Program-made: the position numbers and the translations under genes
NCBI RefSeq assembly: GCF_902859705.1
Contig: NZ_CADIJO010000019.1
Span: 43,251 to 107,250 of the forward strand
From: Achromobacter deleyi
Lineage (GTDB): Bacteria; Pseudomonadota; Gammaproteobacteria; Burkholderiales; Burkholderiaceae_B
Direction of reading: 5' to 3'
DNA length: 64,000 nucleotides
Notes under the pieces: model-generated
What the model saw: only the letters and a program-made list of their open reading frames with translations
Told to the model about the DNA's origin: nothing
Database searches by the model: none
In this document: positions 51,040-59,697 of the stretch, piece by piece
Layout of the letters: every line of letters begins with the position of its first letter
Numbering within the stretch: the first letter of the stretch is position 1

Positions 51040-52509
51040 ATGCAATGGCTTACCCTAAACCGCTTGCTCCGTGGCGAGCGCGGTATGCAGAAAGCGGACC
51101 TGTATGGCCAGATCGCGGCCATCCACAAGGCGCAGGCGGTTATCGAATTCGATCTCGAAGGCCACGTGTTGATGGCGAACCAGAATTTCCTGGACACCAT
51201 GGGCTACGAACTGGACGAGGTGCTGGGGCAGCATCACCGCATGTTCGTCGATCCTGACGAGCGTGAATCCCCCGAATATCTGGATTTCTGGCAAAGGCTG
51301 GGGCAGGGCGCGCATGACGCGGGCCGTTATCGGCGGATGCGCAAGGACGGTTCGGACGTGTGGCTGCAGGCCAGCTACAACCCGATTTTCGACAAACGAA
51401 ATCGTCCCTTCAAAGTGGTCAAGTACGCCACCGACATTACCGAGCAGCAACAGCGCCAGGCCGATACCGAGGGCCAGCTCGAAGCCATTTCCAAGGTGCA
51501 GGCCATTATCGAGTTCGAACTGGACGGCACCATCATTCGCGCCAACGACCTGTTCCTGAATGCCGTGGGTTATCGCGAAGACGAGGTCGTGGGCCGGCAT
51601 CACAGCATGTTCGTGCTGCCCGAAGAGGCGCGCGGCCAGGCCTACAAGGATTTCTGGCGAAAACTGCGCGGGGGCCAGCACGATACCGGCCAATACCTGC
51701 GCATCGGCAAGAATGGCCGCCAGGTCTGGATCGAAGCCAGCTACAACCCGATTTTCGACGCCGAAGGCCGGCCGTTCAAAGTCGTGAAATTCGCCACCGA
51801 CATCACCAAGCGTTTCACCGCCGCCCAGACCCTGCGTGTGGCCGTTCAGGGGCTGACCGAAAATGCCGAGCGCGCCAGCCAGGCCAATACCCTGGCGCAG
51901 GACGCCTGCAAGGTCGCCGAAGAAGGCGGCAAGACCGTGCAGGGCGTGGTGCGCACCATGAGCGCCATTACCGACAGCTCCAAACGCATTTCGGAGATCA
52001 TCGGGGTGATGGACGGCATCGCGTTCCAGACCAATATCCTGGCGCTCAATGCCGCGGTCGAGGCCGCACGCGCGGGGGCGCATGGCAAGGGTTTTGCCGT
52101 CGTCGCCGCCGAAGTGCGCAGCCTGGCGCAGAACAGCGCTGCTGCGGCCAAGGAAATCAAAGGGCTGATCACGACCTCGGTCGAACAGATCGAAAACGGC
52201 GCCAGCCAGGTCCAATCGGCAGGCGCCACCATGGAAGACATCGTGGCCTCGTCGCGCCGCGTGACGGAAATCATGGGGGAAGTCGTCGAGGTCTCGCTGG
52301 CCCAATCCGGGAAGCTGGGCGAAGTGACCGAAGACATCACCCAGATGACCGCCGAGGCGGCCTCCGCCTTGCAGGCCGCCCACGAATTGCATGGCGGCCA
52401 CGCCATCCTGAAACCGGCGGTCAAGCCGGTGGCGCCGTCCGTGCGGGCCCGTCCGGCCGCCAATACGCCGCTGCCGCCCAAGCCCGTGCTGGAATACGTG
52501 CGGTACTGA
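51040..52509 (+). CDS. Soluble methyl-accepting chemotaxis protein with two PAS domains (BdlA-like)
   Basis: The 489-residue protein has PAS domain 1 at about 25-135 (IHKAQAVIEFDLEGHVLMAN) and PAS 2 at about 148-257 (ISKVQAIIEFELDGTIIRAN), each with a PAC end reading FKVVKYATDI or FKVVKFATDI. The MCP signalling domain contains GIAFQTNILALNAAVEAARA and FAVVAAEVRSLAQNSAAAAK. There is no membrane segment and no HAMP domain. The arrangement is that of BdlA, the Pseudomonas biofilm-dispersal sensor. It should signal through CheW/CheA or regulate cyclic-di-GMP-linked behaviour. The C-terminus ends in a Pro-rich tail (PPKPVLEYVRY). Confidence 0.9.
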   Translation: MQWLTLNRLLRGERGMQKADLYGQIAAIHKAQAVIEFDLEGHVLMANQNFLDTMGYELDEVLGQHHRMFVDPDERESPEYLDFWQRLGQGAHDAGRYRRMRKDGSDVWLQASYNPIFDKRNRPFKVVKYATDITEQQQRQADTEGQLEAISKVQAIIEFELDGTIIRANDLFLNAVGYREDEVVGRHHSMFVLPEEARGQAYKDFWRKLRGGQHDTGQYLRIGKNGRQVWIEASYNPIFDAEGRPFKVVKFATDITKRFTAAQTLRVAVQGLTENAERASQANTLAQDACKVAEEGGKTVQGVVRTMSAITDSSKRISEIIGVMDGIAFQTNILALNAAVEAARAGAHGKGFAVVAAEVRSLAQNSAAAAKEIKGLITTSVEQIENGASQVQSAGATMEDIVASSRRVTEIMGEVVEVSLAQSGKLGEVTEDITQMTAEAASALQAAHELHGGHAILKPAVKPVAPSVRARPAANTPLPPKPVLEYVRY

Positions 52510-52636
52510 GTACTCGGTGAGCACTCGGGCGGCGCCACCGGCCGCCCGAGTGCGCTATAAATACGGTCTTGTTTGAACCCGTCGGCCCAGGCAGGAAACC
52601 CCCGCCCGGGCCGTGCTTTTTTTGCGGCAATCTTCA

Positions 52637-52861
52637 ATGACCGAATCCGAAGCCCTGGCTCTTGCCACCCATCGCCACTACAAGGGCGGCCTGTACCGCT
52701 ATGTGGATACCGCCCGCCATTCCGAAACGGAAGAGTCGATGGTGGTCTACGAGCATCTCTGGCCGCACGCCCGCGGCCTGTGGGTGCGGCCGGCCGACCT
52801 GTTTTTCGGCCAGCTGGCCGACGGCTCGCCGCGTTTTGCCCCGCTGCGCGCGGCGGAGTAG
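52637..52861 (+). CDS. DUF1653 protein
   Basis: The 74-residue protein reads HRHYKGGLYRYVDTARHSET and continues VVYEHLWPHARGLWVRPADLF, the whole of the DUF1653 domain, a small beta-rich domain of unknown function. The ATG at 52637 begins just before the family match. The next gene starts three bases after its stop, so the two are likely co-translated. Confidence 0.85.
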   Translation: MTESEALALATHRHYKGGLYRYVDTARHSETEESMVVYEHLWPHARGLWVRPADLFFGQLADGSPRFAPLRAAE

Positions 52862-52864
52862 GCC

Positions 52865-53485
52865 GTGGCCTTCTACTACCGCAGGACGCGTCAGCCGGGC
52901 ACCACGGCCCGGCCTGCCGGCGCCGCTCGCCCGCCGTCGGCGGCGGTGTCCGCGGCGCTGGACGCCTTGCGCGGCCCGTTCATTGTGGCCGACTTGGAAA
53001 CCACGGGTTTGTCGACCGCGAGCTGCGAGATCCTGGAATTCGCCGCAGTCCGCGTGGGACTGGACGGTGCCGCCGAACGGGAATATGCACAAGTGGTGCG
53101 CACCCGCGGCGCGGTGCCGCCTTTCATTTCGCGGCTGACCGGCATCACCCAAGCCGAAGTCGACAGCCAGGGCCTGCCCGTGGCGCAGGCGTTTGCAAGG
53201 TTCCTGGAGTTCGTCGAAGACCTGCCGGTGTTTTTCCACAATGCGTCGTTTGACCGCCGCTTCCTGGAAGCGGCCGCGTTGCAGACCGGCATGCCGTTCG
53301 CCAATGCCACCCATTGCACGCTGGCGCTGGCTCGGCGGGCCTGGCCGGAACTGCCCTCGCACAAGCTGGATGTGCTGGCGCGGCATGTGGGGGCATCCGA
53401 ACCCACTCACCGGGCGTTGGCCGACGTGCGCACCACGGTTGCCGTGGCGCTGGCGGCCAGTTCAAGGCTGGCGGCGTCAGACTGA
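52865..53485 (+). CDS. DEDDh-type 3'-5' exonuclease (DnaQ/PolC epsilon-like)
   Basis: The 206-residue protein has the DEDDh residues: Asp43 and Glu45 in IVADLETTGLS, Asp130 in HNASFDRRFL, His182 and Asp187 in THRALADVRTT. The segment PPFISRLTGITQAEVD is typical of the family. It should remove 3' nucleotides from DNA or RNA; the short size and lack of a tau-binding tail argue against it being the replicative epsilon subunit. It starts with GTG directly after the DUF1653 stop. Confidence 0.9.
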   Translation: MAFYYRRTRQPGTTARPAGAARPPSAAVSAALDALRGPFIVADLETTGLSTASCEILEFAAVRVGLDGAAEREYAQVVRTRGAVPPFISRLTGITQAEVDSQGLPVAQAFARFLEFVEDLPVFFHNASFDRRFLEAAALQTGMPFANATHCTLALARRAWPELPSHKLDVLARHVGASEPTHRALADVRTTVAVALAASSRLAASD

Positions 53486-53497
53486 CGCCGCCCGTTT

Positions 53498-53788
53498 TCA
53501 GACCACTTTCTGTTCGTGATGTACCTGCGGCGGTTCCACGAAGAAGCCCGCCACCAGTTTGCGCCACTCTTGAAAATCGGGCGATTCCCGGAAATCCACC
53601 ATATGGTTTTCGACGGTTTCCCAATCTACGACCAGCGTGTAGCGCTGCGGCTGCTCGATGCTGCGGTACAGCTCCATGCCATGGCAACCCCGGGCGCGCA
53701 GAAAAAGCGGTTTGGCCTGCGCCACGCCGGCCTCGAACAGCGCCTCCTGGCCTTCACGGACATGAATGCTGGCGATCTCCTGGATCAT
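53498..53788 (-). CDS. Antibiotic biosynthesis monooxygenase (ABM) domain protein
   Basis: The 96-residue protein has the dimeric alpha/beta-barrel pattern of ABM (PF03992): IASIHVREGQEALFEAGVAQ, CHGMELYRSIEQPQRYTLVV and DFRESPDFQEWRKLV. Members oxygenate or bind small aromatic or haem-like molecules, often with no metal. It is convergent with the exonuclease gene. Confidence 0.85.
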   Translation of the reverse strand: MIQEIASIHVREGQEALFEAGVAQAKPLFLRARGCHGMELYRSIEQPQRYTLVVDWETVENHMVDFRESPDFQEWRKLVAGFFVEPPQVHHEQKVV

Positions 53789-53841
53789 GATGGTGTCTCC
53801 GGATGAAAGGGGCCGGGCAGGGCCCGGTCGGGCGGAGTAGT

Positions 53842-54324
53842 ATGGCTGAAAATTCCCCTCGCGTCGCCGGGCGGGCAGCAGGTTCGGCCTGCCGGCCCCC
53901 CGCCATTTCGATGAACCGACAAGCTGTCACCCTGCCGCGCCTGATCGTTGCTCGCCTGTTGTGGTACGCGGCGGTCGCCGCGCTCGCCGTCATGGCGCTG
54001 GCCTCGCAAACCCAGTTCAGCGTGGCCGCCGTGCTGTCGGCCATCGCCATCTACGTGCCGCTGTCCATGCTTGGCCTGCCGCTGATTGCCTGGTTGGGGC
54101 TGAGCCGCGCCAAGGGCATCCCGCCCAAGGGGCTGGCGCCCGTCTGGCCATGCTTGCTGGCCGGCGGGGCGGGCATCGCGCTCCTGGCCAGCTACCATCT
54201 GTCGGCCCGGCTGGAACTGGCCGAGTGCGGCGTGCTGTTGTTGCTCGTCGCGGTGGACCTCGCGCTGGTGCGGCGCGAATCGGCTTGCCTGGCCGGGCGC
54301 ATCGGTGCGGACTCGCGGGCCTGA
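53842..54324 (+). CDS. Small integral membrane protein of unknown function
   Basis: The 160-residue product has about four hydrophobic segments from residue 35 onward (LLWYAAVAALAVMALA, AAVLSAIAIYVPLSMLGLP, WPCLLAGGAGIALLAS, CGVLLLLVAVDLALV). The ATG at 53842 has GGAG upstream; a later ATG (53911) at MNRQAV is also possible. No family was recognised. Confidence 0.6.
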   Translation: MAENSPRVAGRAAGSACRPPAISMNRQAVTLPRLIVARLLWYAAVAALAVMALASQTQFSVAAVLSAIAIYVPLSMLGLPLIAWLGLSRAKGIPPKGLAPVWPCLLAGGAGIALLASYHLSARLELAECGVLLLLVAVDLALVRRESACLAGRIGADSRA

Positions 54325-54785
54325 TCCCGAGTCCGCTGCCCACGGCGTCAGGCGATTCTGCAGTCGTGATACGGCTTTGCTCCGTCCATCCTGACAGTCA
54401 GCCTAACGGCTGTCACCGCTCGGCCTGCCGCCGTGCGCGCTAGGTTAATTGCGCGAGGGCGCGGCCCGTCGACCCATCCTTAGAGTTGAGAAGCGCCGCA
54501 GCAATTTCTTGCGCGGCGCGTCCCGCCTCGTCCATCCGCATGGCCCGCGGCGCGGTGCTCGCAGATTCCACGACATCTTTTACGTCTTCTTCCCCACTCT
54601 CTAGGGACCGGTCGCCCGTTTAACCGATATCGACATCCTTAGTGCGGCGCAATCATTCCGTACCAATACAAAAGTCCCAAGCGTCACGTTGCCGTAAGGG
54701 CGTACTGCGTCGGGGTGGTAAAGGTCCGCGCCGGTCGGCCACCGGCACCTGTTCATCCGCATGAAACGGATCAGGAGGAGCTCAA
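54325..54785. other. Non-coding region upstream of the secreted-protein pair
   Basis: The 461 bases contain no gene I can support. A short inverted repeat CAGCC (54399-54403) / GGCTG (54408-54412) follows a TGA of unrelated context. The transcript of the secreted proteins probably starts here and may have a long 5' leader; AGGAGGAGCTCAA is the ribosome-binding site next to the 54786 start. Confidence 0.45.
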
Positions 54786-55259
54786 ATGAAAAAGCTCGCA
54801 GCAGTCGCAACTCTGTCCTTCGTCGCGTTCTCCGCCTACGCGGGCGGGCCGAGCCCCAGCATTTCCGCATCGGGCCATGTCGGCACCATCACCGGAACGG
54901 TCTCGTCGGTTTCCACGGGCACTTCCGTGGTGTCGACTCAGATCAACGGCTATGGCTCATCGAACCAGACGTCGTTCGGTGAGACGGGCGGCGTCGCCAG
55001 CGCCGGCGGCACGTTCGACAAGGACGGCACCAACGTGGTGACGAGCACCCGGCAGTACGCCACCAGCGAGACGTACGGCCATATCACCGGCAATGCGCCG
55101 ATCATGGTGGGCGACAGTGTCGCCAACGGCGGCGCCACGTTCGGCAGCACCACCACGAACGCCTCGGCAACGGGCACGTTCAATGCGGGGGCGATCGGCG
55201 CCACGGCGTCGATTCACGGCATCGGTCCCGTGGGCGGTATGGGCGGGTTCGGTCACTGA
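54786..55259 (+). CDS. Small Gly/Thr/Ser-rich secreted protein
   Basis: The 157-residue protein has a signal peptide ending AFSAYA (about residue 19). The mature part of about 138 residues is rich in Gly, Ser, Thr and Ala with alternating patterns (SISASGHVGTITGTVSSVST, STQINGYGSSNQ, TFGSTTTNASATGTFNAGAI), ends GGMGGFGH, and has no Cys. The pattern suggests a beta-solenoid, adhesin or fibre subunit. I do not recognise the family. AGGAGGAG lies eight bases before the ATG. The next gene is 46 bases downstream and also encodes an exported protein. Confidence 0.72.
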   Translation: MKKLAAVATLSFVAFSAYAGGPSPSISASGHVGTITGTVSSVSTGTSVVSTQINGYGSSNQTSFGETGGVASAGGTFDKDGTNVVTSTRQYATSETYGHITGNAPIMVGDSVANGGATFGSTTTNASATGTFNAGAIGATASIHGIGPVGGMGGFGH

Positions 55260-55305
55260 GCAGCAGGCAACCCGGACGGCCTCGGCCGTCCGGCTGGAGG
55301 ACATC

Positions 55306-56028
55306 ATGAAAACCATTGCGCTTGCCTTATCCCTGTCGCTGTCGCTGGTGGCGTTCTCGGCCAACGCCCAGACCAGCTCTTCGGCTGCGACGACCTCGGC
55401 GTCATCGGGGTCCACCAACGCCGGCAACAACCAGGGTATTACGCTTAACTCCAACAATAGCGGCTCGAGCACCTTGCGCACGGCGCCGCCGATTGGCGCG
55501 CAGAGCTTCTACGGCTCGTTCTCGTCAGACAGCTGCATGGTGTCGGCGGGCGGCGGCGGTTCAGTCGTAGGGTTCGGCATGAACGTCGCGTTTCCGGTCG
55601 AAGACACCAAATGCAGCCTGCGCCGCAACTTCGAACGCACCATGCAGGCCGCCGCGTCGACCAAGGACCCGGATCGCTCGCGCAGGCTGGAAACGGCCGC
55701 GGTCGACATCCTGTGTCAGACCGACGATCGCACCAAGGCGGCGTTGACCGCCCAGGGCCTGTGCACCAATCCGTCGCTGACCACGGCAGACCACCGCTTC
55801 GAGAATCCGACCGTGGCCCAGGCCGCGCCCGCGAGCGCCGCGCCGCAGGCCATGATCGCGCCCGCTCAGCCGCCGATGCAGACGGCACAGTACGCGCCGC
55901 CGCCTGCGCCTGTCGCCGCGCAAGCCTATCCGGTGCTGTCGGTGCAGAACTCCATGTCCAACTCGCCGCCGCTGCGCAATCCGCGGATGGATCGCCAAGG
56001 GCTGGTGGACTTCTATTCGCCGGGTTGA
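55306..56028 (+). CDS. Secreted Cys-containing protein, partner of the upstream Gly/Thr-rich protein
   Basis: The 240-residue protein has a signal ending AFSANA (about residue 21), a Ser/Asn/Thr-rich linker, and a cysteine-containing region. SFYGSFSSDSCMVSAGGGGS leads to VGFGMNVAFPVEDTKCSLRRNFE, then ETAAVDILCQTDD and a Cys in QGLCTNPSL. This order, DSCM-GFG-C-R-LCQ, is similar to small proteins seen in various bacteria and phages that lack a settled name, so it is a recognised pattern and not a function. The C-terminus is Pro/Ala-rich. It follows the other secreted gene and is probably co-transcribed. Confidence 0.72.
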   Translation: MKTIALALSLSLSLVAFSANAQTSSSAATTSASSGSTNAGNNQGITLNSNNSGSSTLRTAPPIGAQSFYGSFSSDSCMVSAGGGGSVVGFGMNVAFPVEDTKCSLRRNFERTMQAAASTKDPDRSRRLETAAVDILCQTDDRTKAALTAQGLCTNPSLTTADHRFENPTVAQAAPASAAPQAMIAPAQPPMQTAQYAPPPAPVAAQAYPVLSVQNSMSNSPPLRNPRMDRQGLVDFYSPG

Positions 56029-56059
56029 CATCGTGTCCGGCGAACCGATGCGCAAAGGA

Positions 56060-58486
56060 TCAGGGCGTGGCGGCTGGCGCGGCCGTGGCGCCCGGTCCTT
56101 CAGCGGCAGGCGCTTGCAAGGCCGTGGCCTGCGGCGCAGAGGCCAGCAGCATGGTGGGGGGCGACGATACCTCCAGCCCGGCGTCATGCAGCCGTTGCAG
56201 CAACGTGAACAGCAAGGCGCTGCGCACGCCGTACGACGAACGTGGCGACGACACATAGCCCTTGGCGTTGAACACCAGGTTGCCGCCTTCGATGCCATCC
56301 AGGAACACATTCGGCGCCGGCGTATCGAGCACATCCTCGTGATCGGCAAACGCCTGCAGGATCAGTTCGCGCACACGCTGCGCATCCGTTGACAGCGGCA
56401 GCGGCAGCTTGATCTGCACCAGGCCCAGCGGGTTCGAACGCGTCACGTTGCGCACGGTCTTGGTCACGAATTCCGAGTTCGGCACGATGACCGTGGAACG
56501 GTCACCCATCTGGATTTCCGTTGCGCGCACGTTGATACGCAGAATGTCGCCCTCGACGCCGCCCAGCGACACCCAATCGCCCACCTTGACCGGCCGCTCG
56601 GCCAGCAGGATCAGGCCCGAGACAAAATTCTGCACCACCGCTTGCAGGCCGAAACCGATACCCACCGACAGCGCACTGGCGATCCATGCCACCCGTTCAA
56701 GTCCGATGCCCGCCGCGGACAGCGACAAGGCCACGGCCAGCACGAAGCCCGCATAGCCGAACAACGTGGCAGCCGACAACTGCATGCCCGGGTCGAGCTC
56801 GGTGGTCGGCAGGTAGCGGTTGGACAGCCAGCGCTTGAGCATCTTCACGCTCAAGAGCGATACCGCCAGCACCAGCAACGCCTGCAACACCGCGCCCGGG
56901 CGAATCTGCGCTTCGCCGATGGCCAGTCCCTTGCGCAACTGGTCAAAACGTTGCAGCAGGTCCATCGGCCCTTCGCCGAAGGGCGCCAGCAGCAGGATCA
57001 CCGCCAACAGCCCCACCGCCACGCGGCCCACGCCGGACAGCAGCACCGCCGCCTGGTCGCGCAGGCTGGGGCCTTCGCTGTCGTCGCGGTGCGACGTCCC
57101 CAGCAGGGTGCTGAAACCGTCTTCGATCAGGGTCGACAGCAGGTAGGCCGAGGCCAGGATGATCGCGACCCACAGCACCTGCTTGGTCAGAAAGCTGCCA
57201 AAGGCCACATAGCCGGCCAGCAGGCTGGCCAGGCTGATCGCCAGCACCGTACCCATCGCCGTAAGCAGCAACGAGATCCAGAAGGGCGTCGGCGCGGCGT
57301 CTGCCTGTTGCGCCTGGCGCCGCAGGCGCCGGCCGATCGACAGCGCAACGGCCATGGTCAGCATGACGAAGACGGACACGATGCCGGTCAGGGTGATGGT
57401 CGTGGTCAGGCTGGCGTTCAGCAGCACGGGCAGCCGTTCGGCCAGCCAGATCATCACGACCAGCACGCCCAGCACGCCGGGCAGCCAGCGCAGGCGCTGC
57501 GCGACCGCGTCGGTAATGGGCGGCAGGCGCCACGACGGCCGGTTGGTCGACATCAGCGCGTAGCCCAGGCCTGACACGTAGCCGCCGAAACACACCGTGG
57601 CCACCAGGTTGGCCAGCAGCGCGCCGGTACTGTCCGACAGCTGCGAATTCCAGTCCAGGCCGGTGTGGATCAGCACGGCGATGACGCCGGGCGTCGCGAC
57701 GGCCAACGCCAGCAAGGCGACGGCCAGGAACGAGCGCCGCAGCCGCCCGGGCGGCACCCGGGTCGCCGTGATCCGGAGCAGCACGCGCCCGATCCAGATG
57801 CGCAGCGCGATCGCCACGGCGGCCGCCACGGCCAACAGCAGCCAGCCCCCCTTGGGTGTCTGGCCCACGGCGGTGGTCAGGTCATCGCGCAGCGCCACCA
57901 GGCGTTCCAGGTCGCCGGGAAATTCCTCGCGGAACTCCGCCCAGAACTGGCTGGACAGGAACGAATCACGGCGCTCGCCCAGCCGTGCCTGGAACTGCGT
58001 GCGGCGCAGGCCCGAGATCTGCTCGGCGGTCTGCGCGGCATCCACCGACAAGAGCCGCGCCAGCTTGATCTGCGCGTCCAGGGCGCGGCTGTTCTTTTCC
58101 AGCTGCATGCGCTGCGCCGCCACGTCGGGCGCTTCCTTGACGCCGTCGGGCGGGGCGCCCAACTCGCTCAGGCGCGCCGTCACGCTGGCCAACTGTGGCG
58201 TCAGGGCATCGGCGGTGGCATCGGCCTTGGATTGGATGTCCTGCACGTCGCCGCGTTGCTTGAGCAGGTTGGCATCGTCGGTCTCATCCGGCACGCGCTT
58301 GCGGATGTCATCGAGCTGCTTGCGGGCATTGGCCAGCGTGGCGTCGGTGTCGGCGGGGGCCGCGGGCGCCGCGGCGAAGGCGGGGCCCATGCAGAACGCC
58401 AGCAGCAGGGCGGCGATCAGCGCGGCAAAGGACAGCGTGCGCGGCCGGGCGGCGCGCAAAGGCGGGTGTTGCAGGTTCGGGGTCAT
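56060..58486 (-). CDS. Mechanosensitive ion channel, MscS family with DUF3772 N-terminus
   Basis: The 808-residue protein has a signal peptide (MTPNLQHPPLRAARPRTLSF onward), a long periplasmic coiled region (about 45-190, the DUF3772-like part), about ten membrane helices, and a C-terminal MscS domain. The pore helix is around GYAGFVLAVALSLSAAGIGL, followed by FGLQAVVQNFVSGLILLAER and PVKVGDWVSLGGVEGDI. It should release solutes on hypo-osmotic shock. The ATG at 58486 begins the signal peptide. Confidence 0.9.
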   Translation of the reverse strand: MTPNLQHPPLRAARPRTLSFAALIAALLLAFCMGPAFAAAPAAPADTDATLANARKQLDDIRKRVPDETDDANLLKQRGDVQDIQSKADATADALTPQLASVTARLSELGAPPDGVKEAPDVAAQRMQLEKNSRALDAQIKLARLLSVDAAQTAEQISGLRRTQFQARLGERRDSFLSSQFWAEFREEFPGDLERLVALRDDLTTAVGQTPKGGWLLLAVAAAVAIALRIWIGRVLLRITATRVPPGRLRRSFLAVALLALAVATPGVIAVLIHTGLDWNSQLSDSTGALLANLVATVCFGGYVSGLGYALMSTNRPSWRLPPITDAVAQRLRWLPGVLGVLVVMIWLAERLPVLLNASLTTTITLTGIVSVFVMLTMAVALSIGRRLRRQAQQADAAPTPFWISLLLTAMGTVLAISLASLLAGYVAFGSFLTKQVLWVAIILASAYLLSTLIEDGFSTLLGTSHRDDSEGPSLRDQAAVLLSGVGRVAVGLLAVILLLAPFGEGPMDLLQRFDQLRKGLAIGEAQIRPGAVLQALLVLAVSLLSVKMLKRWLSNRYLPTTELDPGMQLSAATLFGYAGFVLAVALSLSAAGIGLERVAWIASALSVGIGFGLQAVVQNFVSGLILLAERPVKVGDWVSLGGVEGDILRINVRATEIQMGDRSTVIVPNSEFVTKTVRNVTRSNPLGLVQIKLPLPLSTDAQRVRELILQAFADHEDVLDTPAPNVFLDGIEGGNLVFNAKGYVSSPRSSYGVRSALLFTLLQRLHDAGLEVSSPPTMLLASAPQATALQAPAAEGPGATAAPAATP

Positions 58487-58648
58487 TTTTCTTGGGGCGA
58501 TTTGCTCGCGTCGAGGCGGCAGCATAACAAGCCGCAGACGGGACCGTTGCAACAAAAACTCAGCACTGTCCCTGATAGATTTCGTGGCATCGGCGATGCT
58601 GCGGATCGTCCATCTGGCAGGGGAAATGGGGCCAGATAGACCCAGACA

Positions 58649-59572
58649 TCAAGGCGGGGACGTGCGCTTGGCGGCGGCCGTCCGGCGAGGCTTGCCCAGG
58701 ACCTCATCGCACACGGCCAGCCAGGCCCGCGCGGCGTAGGAAAGATAGCCGGAGGACTGCCAGATATGGCCGACTTCCCATTGCAGTCCGGACTTGGCCA
58801 GCTTGGCGGTGCTCAGGCCGCGCGTCTTCATCCACTGCATCAGCGGCTCGGGTAGCAGCGCGGCGCCCAGGCCGGCCGAGGCCATCGCCACCAGGAAGTC
58901 CCAGTGTGCGCTCTGGGCCGCGATGCCGGGTTGCATCCCGGCGTCGGCAAAGGCCTGCCGCAGCCGTCGCGTCATGGCGAAATCGTCCGTGGGAATCAAC
59001 AGCCGGGTGTCGCGCAACGCGCTCAGCGGCAGAGACGTCTTGCCCGCCCAGGCGGCATCTGGCGGCCCGATCACCCAGATGGGATAGCTGCCGAAGGCCT
59101 GCACGGCCAGGCCGCTGTCGGGCGCGACGGGCAAGATGGTGGCGCCCACTTCGAGTTCTCCGCCGGCCACCAGGTCTTCGACCGCGCGGCCCGTGCCCTC
59201 GCGCAGGGTCAGGTGGATGCCGGGGTGCAGTTCGCGAAAGCGTTTGACCACCGGCGTGAACAGCAGATTGATCATAGGCGGAATGCCGACCTCAAGCGCC
59301 CCGCGCTGCAGATCGGCGGTCTGCCGCAATTCCTCGGTCAGCTGGCGCATGGTTTCCAGCACCTGCAGGCCGCGCTGGTACATCACGCGGCCCGTATCGG
59401 TGGGCCGCGCCGTGTGGCCGTCGCGCACCAACAGCGCGGTGCCGGCTTCTTCTTCCAGCTGGCGAATCATCTTGCTGACCGTGGACTGCGTCACGAACAG
59501 CGCCTTGGCCGCCTGCGTAAAGCTGGCGTGCCGGACGGTTTCCACGAAATAACGCAGGGCGCGCACGTCCAA
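58649..59572 (-). CDS. LysR-family regulator divergent from the acetate CoA-transferase gene
   Basis: The 307-residue protein has the LysR winged helix (VRALRYFVETVRHASFTQAA, QSTVSKMIRQLEEEAGTALL) and the substrate domain. It is separated by 125 bases from the CoA-transferase gene on the other strand and probably regulates it. CynR/CysB-like spacing of residues suggests an organic acid inducer, but this is not certain. Confidence 0.88.
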   Translation of the reverse strand: MDVRALRYFVETVRHASFTQAAKALFVTQSTVSKMIRQLEEEAGTALLVRDGHTARPTDTGRVMYQRGLQVLETMRQLTEELRQTADLQRGALEVGIPPMINLLFTPVVKRFRELHPGIHLTLREGTGRAVEDLVAGGELEVGATILPVAPDSGLAVQAFGSYPIWVIGPPDAAWAGKTSLPLSALRDTRLLIPTDDFAMTRRLRQAFADAGMQPGIAAQSAHWDFLVAMASAGLGAALLPEPLMQWMKTRGLSTAKLAKSGLQWEVGHIWQSSGYLSYAARAWLAVCDEVLGKPRRTAAAKRTSPP

Positions 59573-59697
59573 GGCTCAACTCCTTTGCAAGACGCGGAAC
59601 ATTCAAACAATGAAAAAAACGACTGGATTGAATGATTTTAAGTCATTACGAGATTTGCCGAGGCCTTCCTATACTGCGAAAAAAATCTGGAGACACC

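Noticed and set aside
54601..54870. Minus-strand 89-residue frame upstream of the secreted-protein gene
   Set aside because: It overlaps the promoter and ribosome-binding site of the secreted gene, is Arg-rich and resembles no protein.
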